Part shown: positions 30,925 to 44,122 of the stretch, one piece after another
How positions within the stretch are numbered: position 1 is the first letter of the stretch
How the letters are laid out: every line of letters begins with the position of its first letter
Assembly (NCBI GenBank): GCA_022496805.1
Contig: CM040088.1
Coordinates: 25,651,501-25,715,500, forward strand
Source of the DNA: Pohlia nutans
Taxonomy: Eukaryota > Streptophyta > Bryopsida > Bryales > Mniaceae
Direction of reading: 5' to 3'
Length of the DNA stretch: 64,000 nucleotides
Made by a program: the position numbers and the translations under genes
The notes under the pieces: generated by a model
Database searches by the model: none
What the model saw: only the letters and a program-made list of their open reading frames with translations
Told to the model about the DNA's origin: nothing

Positions 30925-33900
30925 TTATTTCTTCTTGCTCCCCTTTGCAGGACCTTTCTTTGGAGCGGCTTTCGCTTGTTTTCCAGCAGCAGTTTTAGCT
31001 TGTTTCCCGGCAGGAGCTTTGGCATCAGGGGCCTCCTGCAATTGCTCCAAGTCAGAAAAAGAGGGATATTAAAATAATCCACATGCCATCGACCAGCAAT
31101 TTGAAAGCTATATATTAACCTGGTCCATGTATATAGAATCATATTCCAGAATCATGAAAAGTCATATCAGGTGATGCAATGATGAAAATTCCAGGAGTTT
31201 CAGGGGCATTAGCATTCTTGCATCACAAGACCATTTGATATTGTTTCGTCAAGAATGGTAGAAAGTATCGGCACTGGCAGCAAGCAGCAAAACTAAAGAC
31301 ACACCTTTCTCTTGGTTGAAGACGAAGTGACCACACCGCCAAAGAAACTCTCTAGTCTGCACAAAGCACAGACGACGATCAACAGACAGGCTTCATGTAG
31401 ACCAGGAAATATGCGACCAAGAAGAAATTCATCTAAGCTCTCCACATTGGGCCATTTACTGGTAACAGACACAATCAAATTACCGTATGGAGAACGCAGA
31501 TTCTACACTTAGATGTCGAAATAGTTTACTTTTTAGTGTTTGTACAGTTCCAACACCTGTAGTCAAATTTTCTTAACTTTGGAATCATTTGGGTGAAAAT
31601 TGTTTGTCAGTTTTCTAAGGTTTTCTCTTGGTTTTCTGAGGTTGAAAATTTCCGAGGTTTTTCAGAAAATGTGCAACAATTTTTCAAATTTTGGACAAAC
31701 TCCAAAATCTGCTTAATCGTTTACGAAACTGCCTTACCCATAGGGTATGGTCAGACTCACGCAGGGTGGATAGGTCATTAGAAGAGTGAACCCTCGCTCC
31801 CAAGTTCTTGCCAATAACACATGAAAGCATCTCGTTACTCTGGGGTTCCAACAGTAGCTGGAACCCTCATGATTCTTTACCACAATCTAAAATAGACCTA
31901 GGATTCTTGACCAGTGATCTGCATGCAAAGGGGAGTCGGGCTGCTTTCGAAAGATTGAATAAGTCACCACATGAACCAGGTTCAAGTTTTTGGAAACTTA
32001 GGTCCTTGAGGAAAAGATTTCAGTTAGTAGAACCAAGCTGAGTTGACCAGAAAATTTAGAACTGCTGTGTAACTTGTTTATTCTCCCAATTACATCTTCA
32101 AGAGCCTAGCCAACACTGAACATCTGCATAAAAGGAATGTAGTTTACGCACCTTCCTTGCGAGGACTTATTCTTTGCCACCTTGATTTTCTCAATTGCCT
32201 GCACACCAGAAAATAGCACTTGTCATGTTTAAGACGGGATTGGCTTATGTTTAAATGCTGTCATTAGCAAAAATGGGCGATACTTACCTTCATCACTCGG
32301 TCGTTGTTGAAACCGTTCTCTTCAACCAGAAATTTGTGCAGGCCCTACACAAAGCATTCAAGCCTAGAAATCTCAGGTTTTTGAAGATCCTTACAAACCG
32401 ATAAACCTTGCAAATACGCACCTACGTCAGACAAGACCCAAAAAGTATACAAACAAATGTAGAATTATTGCATTAATAGGGAAGGGGTATGACAACAAGA
32501 TGGGGAAAAAAAAAAAAAAAAACCTCTGCATCTGGAGCACTCCACTTGAACTCTGGAACTTCTTCAAGCGGCGTCACTACGGGCTCTTTGAAAAGGCGAC
32601 GTGCTTCCTGATAAGGCCAAGGGTCTGGTATTTGATATCTGTCATGGAAATTCAACCAAGAAATGAATATTCCTGAAGAGATTGCCTCAAGAACAGATTA
32701 CCAGTACGCTTGTGAAAGTTTAATGACTAGAGTGCCAAATTCTCAGAATTTGCAAAACATACCTATCTTTATTCAAATTTTCCAAAACGCTCTCCAAAGA
32801 ACCATGTTGGCGGATCAGCTTAAGAGCAGTCTGTGCCCCAATACCTGTCAAAACCAACCATAAAAGTTCAAAGAGTCAGGAAGCAAAGCATTCTGATACA
32901 AGGTTTCATTGACAACCAGTTGATTATACCGATAAATACGATATCCAGTATTGGCGTCCTGTAGTAAAGGGACAGCCAGTCACCTCGGATTGTGTCACAA
33001 TAGTCGCACCCACACAATATGCACAAATCAACAAATTGATCCATGGTAAGGCCCAGCCCCTCCAAAACCTGGACGCCAGAGACACAGATTAGCAAAAGAG
33101 TGCTGATTCATGTCCTATCTCTCATTCAGTCATTCTATACCACACAATGTCATGTACATCATTCCAATAAATCGCATGGAAGTATGATAAATAGTCAACC
33201 AGACAAACACCTTTGCAACATCAAACTCCATAACAGGTATTTTTCGAGAGGTTGGTTCCATCAGGTGTCGTAAAAATCTTGTTGATCCAAATGTGAGGGA
33301 ATCCATATCTTCCGATGCCACTGCATAGACCTAAAATGACCATACAAGATTTCAGAACAAGGTCACAGATTTGATACACAAAGAAATACCCCACCAACAG
33401 AGAACCAATATGTACACGATTCTAACAAATCAAAGGAGGAATTCAAAAAGAAGGGAGAAAACCCTACATTAAACATTGATTTCAGGTTTCTTGCTACCTA
33501 CTCCAAGATAAATAGCTACGGAGCCTACTAACCCAGCACTTTTTGTACTGTAAGGCATCTTCTGCTACCTTGATGTGATATGAAAGCCCTAAAATATGTT
33601 TTAAGTAATCATTTTGCTGAAAATTACGCGTTAAGATTTTAAAAAATACATGACTAACGCAGAGTGGTGTAAAGATGAGCAGGCATTCACCTTGTCTGCC
33701 TTGCACAATGATGCGCACTCAGCTTCCGCCTCAGATGGAGCCTGACCACAAAAAAAGGAAGATTAAAAGTCCATAATATTCCGAGCAGAAACTTCAGCTC
33801 CAAATTCAGCTTGTGACTAGTGTAGAAGCCTGAATAAATTCGTACCTCAATAACTGGAACACCCATGAGCCGTAGCAGCTTACGACAATCCTCATTGTGT

Positions 33901-35531
33901 TGTCTAGTGACCTGCTCAACAATAGTCATGTCACTAGAGGCTCCCTTTCACCTTGGTAGCCCGGATGACCAACCACAACAACTTCAAATGAACCCTGCTG
34001 AAACCAAAGTTATAACTACCTATGTCTGCCCTCAGCTATGAAATGAGAGAAAAAAGATGATAAGAACATAATATAAAACTTACCTTCACTGTCCTTTTAC
34101 TATACTTTTCCACATCAGCCTCATTTCCTGCCTGGAACACACAATCAATGCCTACATCAACTCAAAACTTAAAAGGCAGAACGGCAGCATAGGAAGGTAA
34201 AGGTGTTCCCGTCTATTTAAAAACCTAAAGAAAACCAGAGACAGAAAAACACAGAAGCTATTCGGACATCATACCTCCTTGGCTGCAGCCAGGCCTTCAG
34301 TGGCATCCTCACGCCTTGCAGTACTATACAACAGAGAGGGAGGGACATATTTAATACGCCCTCATCAGCGAACATTTACAACAAATCAAAAGAAAAACAA
34401 TAAATACAATTCGAAATTTAAGAACCAAGTGTTGATATTTACCGTTTTGCAAGCTCCCCTTTCTTCATGTCCGGAGCAGCCCCGTCAAAGACATAACTGC
34501 AAACAGAATACGTTACAGGACCTTACTACTCCGAGCCCAAAAATCAAAGAAGGATAAGACAAAAAATGATATTCTATGGTTAATACGTACATAAATTTAA
34601 AAGTTGGTTCACTTCATTTTTCATTGTATCATTGTATCATTGATTATCAGTGTGATAATCAAGCACCGCAGAACAGGACACAGCATGCTTACAGAGCGGT
34701 ACGTACACAGGCTTCAGGCCGGCCTCTAACACTCGAATCGTCCGGTTGAACATGCCTATTAAATGGCTGTCAACAAATACACACAACAGTCCAGTCAGTA
34801 GGCTTGTCATGCACGTACAGTCACACATCAACACAAAGCTTACCCAAAAAATTCATGGTTTGAAAATGGCAAATTCAATTGATCATACTGTGAAAAATAT
34901 GACTCAGACGAGGCCATGTTTTATGTCATCAGAATCAGTGAAGAGCATTGCATGTGTTGGTCATAGAATAATAAAATTGAACAAAACAAGTCCCCATATG
35001 ACCTACTCAAGATAAAAACTTAGTCCTCTATGATTCTACATTTTGTACTACATGGCAAATATTCACTCACCTGGTCACTTCTCCAGCTTCATTCGTGAGC
35101 ATTTCACTTCCAGTTCGCCCTACGACTATCTGCAGAACAACGGAATAAGACACGACACAATTGTCAGAAAACACAGTCCGAAACTCAAACACAAGAAACG
35201 GATTTGCACTTTAAAAAAAATTAAATCAAAAAGGGGCTACATCGAGACAACCCAAACGTACCAGAAACTGGTAAATACTCATGCTGGCATCAATAGCGAT
35301 TTTGCGGCCAAAGTAACTCTCAAATTTCTGCTCTTTCATTGCGCCGGGAGCATTGTCCGCAAGTAACTTCGTTAATCCCTGCCAACAAACAAAAATTCCT
35401 TCGTTTCGATTACTCCATTCAACATAATTTTAAAAATTTGCGATGTACCCTGCAAATGAACCAAACTCTGACAAAATGAAAAAAAGAAAAAAATGCAACA
35501 ACGAGAATGGCGCTCTGACCTTGATGCCCAT
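30925..35531 (-). CDS. FEN1: Flap endonuclease 1
   Basis: Structure-specific nuclease that removes 5' flaps in Okazaki-fragment maturation and long-patch base excision repair with PCNA. Seventeen coding exons (minus): 35520-35531, 35262-35378, 35071-35129, 34707-34766, 34443-34496, 34275-34323, 34084-34131, 33846-33911, 33691-33741, 33211-33330, 32984-33068, 32763-32844, 32524-32638, 32288-32344, 32152-32198, 31305-31356, 30925-31035. They total 1185 nt, 394 aa, all GT-AG and in frame. Domain order is XPG N (MGIKGLTKLL, D34 in [10 protein letters not shown]87 in YVFDG), XPG I ([32 protein letters not shown] with metal-binding Asp), helix-hairpin-helix ([20 protein letters not shown]) and C-terminal [27 protein letters not shown] is the PCNA-interacting box, before a Lys/Ala-rich tail. 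No residue expected for catalysis is missing. The largest intron is 31357-32151. Confidence 0.96.
34840..35015 (-). repeat. Dispersed intron repeat (copy in FEN1)
   Basis: Sequence around TTGATCATACTGTGAAAAATATGACTC and CCCCATATGACCTACTCAA matches, inverted, the UPM1 intron (about 28275-28425) and more loosely about 56230-56400 in the GH16 pseudogene intron. No defined termini were found. Confidence 0.55.
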
Positions 35532-36111
35532 TGTGTTCCACCCCAAATCGGAAGAGCCAATCGCCCGCCCAATTCGATTACACTTCGGATCCAAATGTCG
35601 TCAGTGTCCGAGCTCCAGAGGTTCTAGGGTTTCACAATTGCTGCAAAACTTCAAACTGAAGCTCTCAGTTCCAACGCTTACGTGGCATGAGGTGGCGGGA
35701 AATCACATGTGTCAGGCGGGACGGTAGTGGATATGCCTATTCCCGAGTTAGCCCACGGTATTCTGGTAACTGACCCGACTACCGTGCACATTTGAGGTTT
35801 GATCGCAGGCACCATTTTGTGACTTTTTTTTGGAATGTAGAAAGTCCTAGAGATGACTGTCTGATTTGAAAGGAAGCTTGACATTTTTTGCCTCAAAATT
35901 CGCACCCTTGATGAATCAGTTGTAGACTGTTCGAGAAATGAAGCGAGCCATTCACCGGACAGACAGTAGTGTGATTGATATGTCTCATTAATACCAAGGT
36001 TGAAGACATCGCACACTCCAAACCCTAATCTTAACCTAGGATATATTTTTATGTGTCTGACGCATACATGTATGAAATTACATCTTCCAAATCGAAAGGG
36101 AACACAAGTGG
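35532..36111 (-). promoter_or_regulatory. FEN1 leader and upstream region
   Basis: The 5' leader of FEN1 lies immediately above 35531; GAAACCCTAGAACC on the minus strand near 35620 is typical of plant leaders of replication and translation genes. Frames such as 35678-36124 (-) have no known domain. Confidence 0.3.
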
Positions 36112-36224
36112 CTAACCTTGCCAAATGACAACAAAATCTCTTCTGGAGTCTTGCAGATCAGATATCCGCAAGTCACTCGCTTAATCGGACCATCTTCTTC
36201 ACCAGCTTCAACCCTGGAACTGCA
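36112..36224 (-). other. Possible exon of an unidentified gene
   Basis: The minus-strand frame reads SRVEAGEEDGPIKRVTCGYL then ICKTPEEILLSFGK, bounded by plausible splice sites (TTGCAG before, AAG|GTTAGC after). Composition is protein-like, unlike neighbouring frames, but I do not recognise the family. A further exon-like piece with donor ATT|GTAAGT ends near 36506 on the same strand without a compatible start codon. Confidence 0.3.
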
Positions 36225-36928
36225 AAACCCAACTCAGGACCTCAAACTGTAAGGTTGCTTTACTGCCCTAAAATTAATTCAAATGTAAAATGAAGTTAGT
36301 GGTGCGACCATAGCCAATGCCACCAACTAATCACTTCTGTGGGTGTCGAAAAGATCAACTGATAAACCCTAAACACGTTAGTCTAATGAGTTGATGATGC
36401 GGCAATGATTGAAAGGGCACAGAAGAGACGAGAGGGAATTACAGAATTTCGGTGAGAGATCAGTAAGTGATGCGGAAGGCCAAAAAAATAAAAACTTGAA
36501 CTTACAATAAAAGTCTGCAACCGACGGAAGACAGGCCTCCGTGAATTCAGTAAAAATGAAAAATTATAACACGGCTCCTCGGCTTTCTTTCCTTGCTGGT
36601 ATGGATTCAAGATTGTTCAGACGAGGGAGGTTAATTGGCGGGAGGAGGATGGGTGCAGAGGCGGAAGGAGGGAGAAAGGCGGGAACCACTGCGGTCAGGC
36701 GGGCAGGCAAACGTTTTTCACTAACTGCCCAGGTTCTTTCTGCCCGGCTTTTGTTCAAATGCAACTGGCAATGGTTCGAACTAAGGGTAGGTGGGCACAA
36801 CATTTTTACCAACTGCCCTCGTTCTTCCTGCCCGGCATTTGCTCAAGCCATGACATTCTATCACACCTTGATTACAGTAGGGTGGCCCTGTGCCGTTGGC
36901 CCAATGTTCCTTGTGATTTAGCTATACT
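36225..36928. other. Spacer upstream of the possible exon
   Basis: GC-rich from about 36600 to 36900 with frames on both strands (36541-36921 +, 36564-36812 -) that match nothing I know. Two similar blocks, CTGCCCAGGTTCTTTCTGCCCGGC and CTGCCCTCGTTCTTCCTGCCCGGC type, recur near 36725 and 36812. Confidence 0.35.
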
Positions 36929-36932
36929 TTAA

Positions 36933-37253
36933 CCCTAAACGTACCGACCCTTTGAACACAAGTAGATGTTAACCTCAAAAATAGATATTAGCATGGCTCT
37001 GATGTACATGAGGTGTATATGAGAGAACCATTGCAAGTATAAAATCTACCTAACAAATTTGACATACTTGCAGTTGGAGGCCTCTCTATTATTATCAACA
37101 AATCCCCACTACAAGAGGTTTATTGTAATTGGTAGAGAATTTAATAGTCTTATAAAGGTGACTTGGATGAAAGTCATCCGAGATTGTATGAGAAAGTTGC
37201 AAGGCTTTGAATTTAATTGTGATTCAGTTTCTTGATGTTGGGGCATTTAGGGG
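36933..37253. mobile_element. TTAA-MITE, family C (321 bp)
   Basis: TTAA at 36929-36932 and 37254-37257; begins CCCTAAACGTACCG and ends GCATTTAGGGG. GATTCA-GTTTC-TTGATG at 37221-37237 is the decayed palindrome 16 bp from the right end. Related to 43812-44122 and 61528-61849, which are inverted relative to it. Confidence 0.88.
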
Positions 37254-37257
37254 TTAA

Positions 37258-40200
37258 CCTTTAACCTCTAAAAACCCGAGGGGTATTGGACAAAACATAG
37301 ATGTGTTATAATATGTGCCTTCCATATGTTTGATGAAGTTTGGTTCAATAGACAAAAATATAGAGCATCATCTCTACAAAATATTCATATGGTCAAACTT
37401 CCAAAACAAACTTCAGATATTTCTCTAATGAATTTAAAAGCACTAAATAATGTGAAATTTTGAGCATTGACACTTGGAGAAATATCTTTATTCCAAGTTG
37501 AAAGCATACAACCCCATGATTCTCTCTCCTAATGCAACACACAAACAAGAAAATGACAAAAAGAGACAATACCTCTCAAACAAGACAGTATCTCTGCATG
37601 ACAATATTGTGGGTCTATAATGTGCTTTGTTTTTAGATGTATTAGTAGTAAGATCCTGATATTTGGTTTGCATTGGTGGTTCTTCAATGTAAAAGAGAAC
37701 ACAACACACATTTTGTTACAACTGGACTACCGTACTGGAAAAGTGATGGGGATTTAATGAAATGTGTGATGCACATTTGGAAATGTAGTTGGTTTTGAGT
37801 AGTTGGATGAGGATTTAGAAGGTACAAATAATGCTTAAGTAGCAGATAGTACAAGTACGTTCAATGTCATAATTTTCATTATTTAAGAGAACCCACAATT
37901 TTTGTGAGAGGGAGAGTTAGGAGTGAAGTGAATATCAGGGCTGCAATTATTTAGATTCTTAAAATAGTGATGGCATGTGGATGGTTTCTGCATTAAATAG
38001 TTGTTAGCCGCTAGTAGCAATGGTTACAAAGTTTACTAGAATAGTGTATTTGTGGGTGTTGTAAACTGCTTTTGATCTTTTTGTAACCCGAGTCAAATTC
38101 TTTGTCATGTTGTTTTATGTGATTTGACTTTGATTTGTAGCAAGGAGCTTGGTGGGATTTTTGCGGAAGAAGGTGTTTGTAGCTTTAAGTGGAGAAAGAA
38201 TTTATTTTTAGCGTTCTCTTGTTCACTCGGTTTTTATGGAAATCAAATAAATTTCTGATAGTTATTTGGTATAACAATTCAATATTGAGTTTGAGTTTGC
38301 AGTACCGTGTGTGTTTAGATTGACTTTGTTTTAATTTTTGGATTGCGAGTTGTAGCCAAATGATACTCTAAACTATTACTAAATTTGTAGCTGATAGTGG
38401 ACAATTTTGTGCACTCAATATATAAATAGTGAGTTTGTTTGATTCATTAACTTTGGTGAAGTTTTTATTTGTGGTTGAGAGAAAATCTAAGATTGAACTG
38501 CAACACTTAATCCTTTGGGTACATTCATAGTATAACAAGCCAAGGAAACTGTAACCAGTGATTAATTTAACGGATTATTAAGCAATAATCTTATCATTTG
38601 AATTGATAATGCAATATAAATTAGTAACTACATATATTATATGTCATTCTACAATATACTAAAGTTTGACGATGTTTGAGAAGTTATTGGTACTCCAAAA
38701 CGACTAAAATATGGTCGTAACCAGTCGTTAATAATGACTAAAATGTGCTAAAATGTTCATAATATGTTGCAAAATGTCCTTAAATTTTTCTAATATCTAC
38801 ATAAATTGAAGATATAATTTTCTAAGCACTCATCAATAATCGTTAGATTTTGGCGGGGTTGGCTCGTTATATTGTGAATGCACCCCTTTAGAGTCCAGGA
38901 TTGGAGACCACATTATAGTCACTGATGTATTGAAAACGCAAATAACAGAAAATCCATCAACAACTGGATTTTGAATTGTGATGTTCAGAGTTGGAGACTT
39001 ATAATATACATCTTCTATAAAATAAAATTTTAATTTGGAGTTGTGCAACTATCAAAATACCTATGAACAAAATGCAAAGTACTGCAAATACTTGAAAATA
39101 CACTAAATACTTACAAATACAACATATGTACTATGCGATATTTCTTGTGTTTAGAAGTTTGTTATTCTATTTTATTTTCTTGGATTATGTTCTCTTGTTC
39201 ACGTTCCATTAGTGTATGTATTTTGATCTTTATTAATGTACCAACTTCTTTCAAATTTTAACGTATAAATTTTTGTCCTATACCATATATGATAATTCAC
39301 TATCACTTATAAAATTCACAATAATTATGTGTGAGTCCATTTTTGATATGAAAGATTGCAACAGAGAGGTGTTGACACAGGTCATTGTTGAACCTCTTCA
39401 CTTTTATTTTTGAAAAATTAAACCAAATTCTATTTAACTTTGAAGTCACACACTCTCCAAAATCTCATTTTTGAGTGTGCATTATAGTTCAAAGACATAC
39501 TATAATCTTCCAATCCAAAGGTCCAATCTTACCAAGGTTTAACCGGCACTTGTTTGAAAAAGCTATGCTTATATTTATACAATTAAATACTATTAATAGT
39601 ATCCCTAATTTTAACAAAAAGAGGTTTAAGAAAAAATTCACAAAAAAATATGGTTTTTCTAGAACCACCATGGGTAAATGTTGCATCGCAGTGGTAGACA
39701 ATAAGGCGTATGTGTCTAAGAATTGGTGTACATCTGAATAATTATACATGTTAGTTCCAAGATTTTACAGTTAAAAAGTGCCCTAAATGATCTTATTTTT
39801 GGAGATTCTAACCTACCAAGTTCAAAGAGGTTGTTTTGTGGCAATTTTGGCCAAAACTACATCAATAATTTCAGAGGTAATGTTCATTAAATATCCATTA
39901 TACTAACATCAACCTGCTCAACGGCATGGGTCCCACTAGTGAGCAACAGGCGACAAAGTTATTTTTAGGATACTCTACATTAAAAAATTCTTCCTCGTTT
40001 TTCTTTAAATTATGCAATGACGGACCCCTCATAACATTCTTCAATAGTCGGGTAATGCACCACCTACTACTTGGTTGATCTTTTACTGATAAAATATCTT
40101 TCTTTGGAATTGGAGTGAAAGATGACACTTGCAATTCTATGAGGGAATTTAGTAAGAGTCAAGCAAGTAAGACAAACTTAACATGTGAAAACAAAGAACA

Positions 40201-40293
40201 TCCAAAAGCATCGAAGATAATATTGGAAACTTTAGTAGCGGTACAAAGTCTAGGGCTTAACATAGTCTACAGCTTGAATATCATACGTTTCTT
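37258..40293. other. 3-kb AT-rich spacer
   Basis: TTAACCTCTAAAAACCCGAGGGG near 37263 could be another TTAA-type end, but no partner was found. No gene, RNA gene or long inverted repeat was recognised. Frames at 37488-37711, 39475-39749 and 39898-40134 look accidental. Confidence 0.4.
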
Positions 40294-40297
40294 TTAA

Positions 40298-40877
40298 CCC
40301 CTAAACGTAACACCGTCCAGAAACTGGACGACTAACATATTCAAACGCACCCCACGTTCTCATCAATGTTTGGATGAAAGTCATCCAATTTTTTGGAGAT
40401 TCTTCACCAAGTTGTTGTCCTATCTAACGGTTGGATTTAGTCATACTTGATTACATATTTTTCTAAAATTACAAATGTAGAAGTATGTCAAGTCGTTGAC
40501 CAAGCCAAAATTGCATTGATTGTAGTTCAAAAGTGGCCTTGCAAAAATGAGTTCATAGATTTAAGGCACACAAAAATTTCAAAGAATCACCACGTTTAAG
40601 AGTATCTCATTTCAAACTCATTCCAACAAATTTTACTCAAAAAATATTAAAATTTTGTATGTAATCGAATTTAGAAGGAATTTTAAATTTTAACTTTCAA
40701 AATTGATAATTAAATATTGGTGATAGTATTAGTGAATCGAACCGTACGGATGGAATCTGAAATTCAAAATCTAGAACTTTCATTTGTATATCAATTGCAA
40801 AATATTCTTCTAAATAGGAGTTTATGATGATTTTTCTCAAATTGCCAATTCCAAGGACACCCTGGTACGTTTAGGGT
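40298..40877. mobile_element. TTAA-MITE, family B, inverted (580 bp)
   Basis: TTAA at 40294-40297 and 40878-40881. CGTCCA-GAAAC-TGGACG at 40314-40330 is perfect and 16 bp from the left end. It supplies the empty-site sequence CACGTTTAAGAGTAT (about 40600) that is interrupted in 23386-24508. Confidence 0.92.
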
Positions 40878-40881
40878 TTAA

Positions 40882-42030
40882 CATAGTCTACAATATGATT
40901 AAAATGAGATTGAATCATACAAGGCACAAAACTAACTTACCAGTAACTTACCTACCTTACCAGTAACTGAAGGTGCTTGGGAAGCTGATCACAAAACGGT
41001 GATCATCCACTTTACACAACAATCCACAATAATGCGGCCCCACAAACCAGGGCGTTGGACTTCGCTAATCGGTCCAAATTTAGTACTACCAGCTCCATAG
41101 CCATCTAGATGTCCGGATACGTGGATCCAAATGCACACAAGTCCATAACGTTCTTCAGCCCTTGCTGGACCACACCCTTTACTTTGGGGGAAAACTTGAT
41201 TAATATTGCTTAAAAACAATGATCTCCCAACGAGTAAATCATACTATTAGTACCATAATCTCCAGCTGCTGAGAAATCATCTGGAAATACCGGTAGCTCC
41301 AAATATCTTGGTCATGGAATTCGAAACAGACACAGGATCCCAAATTCCCAATCAGGACTGCTGAAAGAGGAAACCGGACCTAGAGAACAATCACCAGGAA
41401 ACTCACCGTCAGAAAAAACTCGACATCCACTATGTACAGTCCTTGTTGTTCAACCCCAAGTTCAAAAAGAACTGAAGAAGGGACGTTCAATATACTGACT
41501 CCTAGACAATCAATGAGAAATTAATAGCAAATAAAAAATTAACAAATATATATGCTGACTCCAGGTTCCTAGAAAGTTATATTTCCAGCTGAACGCCATC
41601 GCTCTCACAGTAGCTGCGCCATGCCAGGCAGCTCCTGTGTAGAACTTTTACAAGATCACCTCGCTGCAGCACAACTTTCCCTAAAATATTGCAGCATTCC
41701 TCGTCGTCAATGTGCAGCCAGCCAGGTCGGAAACGGTGCTAGAGAAATCACGGGAGAAATCTAGACTCATCTTTCACCAGATCTTGCAGTGAACGCATCA
41801 TGGAGTCCTGGAATTCAAGCCAGCTAGCTGACAACGCATTACACAGGGTGCAACTTATGTACACTAGCGATCAAATTGCATTCCTCGCTAGCTCATTCTA
41901 TCTAGAATCTCCTCAAGCGATGATTACATTCGTATATAAATATATAATGCCTTGAATGCCACATTCTTGTATCGATCGATCATCCTGTAAGTTCCCGTTT
42001 CCGTGTGCATGATCAGGTTCCTAGAAACTC
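40882..42030. other. Spacer with a possible decayed reading frame
   Basis: On the minus strand about 41577-41816 a frame reads LEFQDSMMRSLQDLVKDES then, after two stops, WLHIDDEECCNILGKVVLQR and GDLVKVLHRSCLAWRSYC. It looks protein-like but is broken and unrecognised. TATATAAATATATAA near 41933 is a possible promoter-like AT motif only. Confidence 0.3.
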
Positions 42031-42034
42031 CAGG

Positions 42035-42315
42035 ACTCGCACTACTTCGAACCGTGGTTCATTCCACTCAACCAGCCCACTCAGTCACTACTCAGAGTGG
42101 AGGCCAACAGTGCGGGTCCTCATGTACAGTGCTTCCAGCTTGTTTTCTCCTGCCAAATCAACTACATGGCTCATGCTTGACACATGCCCCACTGATTCAT
42201 GTTCCTCATCCATTCACTTCATCACACATCCGTTTTTTCATTAATATTTCTAAGTTTGCTACGTGATTTCCAATGCATGGGACTCATTTGCTTACTGTTA
42301 CCCGTGAGGGTACAT
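42035..42315. repeat. Dispersed ~280-bp repeat, copy 1
   Basis: From CGCACTACTTCGAACCG to GTTACCCGTGAGGGTACATTAC; similar in the same orientation to 44235-44520. Shared blocks include AACCAGCCCACT, TGGCTCATGCTTGA and TCCAATGCATGGGACT. Class unknown; frames in it (42003-42266) are not conserved between copies. Confidence 0.7.
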
Positions 42316-43074
42316 TACATTATTAAGCCCTACACTTTTGATCCCTACTAAAATATCCAAGATTCTGCATGATGCTCTTGGATACTTTTGGACGCTATTT
42401 TCTTCGTGAACATCTTCAGTAACTTTTTCTTGTTTCTTTCTTACTAAATTCCCTCATACAATGCCAAATGTCCTCTTTCACCATAGTTCCATGGAAAGTT
42501 ACTATATTTGTAAAATTTGATTGATGCATTGTGACCACAATCTAGTTACAATGAGAAACTATGTTTATGTGGCAATGACACAGTAGTCCCAAAATACATG
42601 AAATACAAATGACATTCTCTTATTACTTACAAAAGTGGATCTCTGTGAATTTTTTTCAAAAGGGTGCTCCATTGCACTGCTATATTATGCTATAGGGTGA
42701 GCACTAGTCCAAACGCTGGTTTATCTAAGTCGACCAGACTACTCAGGGCTTACTCTGAGTAGCACACTTATGCGTGGGACCTACTCGTAAATGTTTCGGT
42801 CCTGTTGGAATCCGCCATCTTGGATTGTAGTCACGCATTGGGCACACGCCCGGCTATCATCCAGTGCATTTCATCCTACAGGCTTGGAATCTCTGCTGTA
42901 CGTGTACTTCTCATCTCTATGGAGGAATGTACTGTACTTTGAAAACATTTCTTTGCTTACTCTTTCAGTTTACCTCTTCATTTTACCCACACATTTCCAT
43001 GCACAGGTTTTCCTTTTATTATGAATTTATCTGTCCCATACTTATCTAGTTCAGGTATCTCTTATTTTTGGGCC
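42316..43074. other. Spacer, nothing recognised
   Basis: No gene or paired repeat. Frames at 42791-43049 are short and unrecognised. Confidence 0.4.
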
Positions 43075-43582
43075 ATAACATTTAGTAGCCTTCACCTTCA
43101 CGCGCACTGTCTTTACATCTATCCAACGGTATATTAGTTCATTCAGAAAAGGGATGGATAGAGGCAATCGTTAAAGGTCACTAGAATGGAGTGAAAAAGA
43201 AAAAGAAAAAGAAAAAAAGAAAACCAAAAAAAAGAAAAAAGAAAAGACAAAAAGAAACGATGCCAACACCTGTCGACACGTAGTTTGGCGCTTGTAGCGC
43301 CAACCAACTTTTTTACAATTGTTTTTAAAAAAAGTTGCCAACTAGCGTTGGCTGGCCGGCGTGCTCCTCTAGTGCCGGCAGTAAGTCACTACAATATCTT
43401 CTTCTTTTTTATTATGTGTTTGGAGGTTTGAGATCATTTTGACCTTCCCCTCCTGGTTGCCATTACCTCCACCTTCCTGTAAAACAAGCTAGCTGCTGAT
43501 TTTGCATAGATGATGATGTCGAATATTCTGCACATTCTCCTCATGGGCAAGGCAGAGCCAATGAAGGCTACTGAATGTTGTG
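43075..43582. mobile_element. MITE with ATAACATTTAGTAGCC ends (~508 bp)
   Basis: Left ATAACATTTAGTAGCCTTCA, right TGAAGGCTACTGAATGTTGT, an imperfect inverted repeat of the family at 11802, 17211 and 26283. Contains an AAAAAG-rich purine tract (about 43195-43260) and an internal GTTGGC-type inverted repeat near 43300-43355. Confidence 0.65.
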
Positions 43583-43811
43583 GCAGAAATGAGAATATGT
43601 TGACTTTTCCTCGCAATTACCTTTCTCCTTTTTTCCTTCGCCTGTGTTGTTGTTTTTGTTTCTTTATTTAACATAAAGTCCCTTTTTTCCCTCTTCAAAG
43701 AAGTCCTTTCGAAAGGTATATGAACGACATGCCAGACTAGTGTTTGGCTTGATAATATATACAATACAGTAGTTACAAAGTCAGTAACGGTGCCCATCTC
43801 GCTTTGTTTAT

Positions 43812-44122
43812 TCCCTAAACGTTCCAGCGTCTAGAAACTAGATCACAAACACATTTGAAGCCTTGTAACTTTCTCATACAACCTTGGATGATTTTCATCC
43901 AAGTCACCTTTGAAAGCCTATTAAATTCTTTACCAATTACAATAAATCTCTTGTGATGGAGATCTGTTGATAATATTGGAGAGGCCTTCAACTGCATGTA
44001 TGTCAAATTTTTTGGGTAGATTTTATGCTTGCAATGGTCTTCTCATGTACATTTGAGCCATACTAATATCTACTTTTGAGGCTAGAATCTACTTTTGTGC
44101 AAAGGGTTGGTACATTTAGGGG
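43812..44122. mobile_element. TTAA-MITE, family C (311 bp)
   Basis: TTAT at 43808-43811 and TTAA on the right; begins TCCCTAAACGTTCC, ends ACATTTAGGGG. CGTCTA-GAAAC-TAGATC at 43828-43844 is 16 bp from the left end with mild arm mismatch. The degraded left TTAT suggests an old insertion. Confidence 0.8.

Noticed and set aside
31808..32041. 77-codon frame in a FEN1 intron
   Set aside because: It is antisense to FEN1 within its largest intron, with no domain resemblance; most likely chance.
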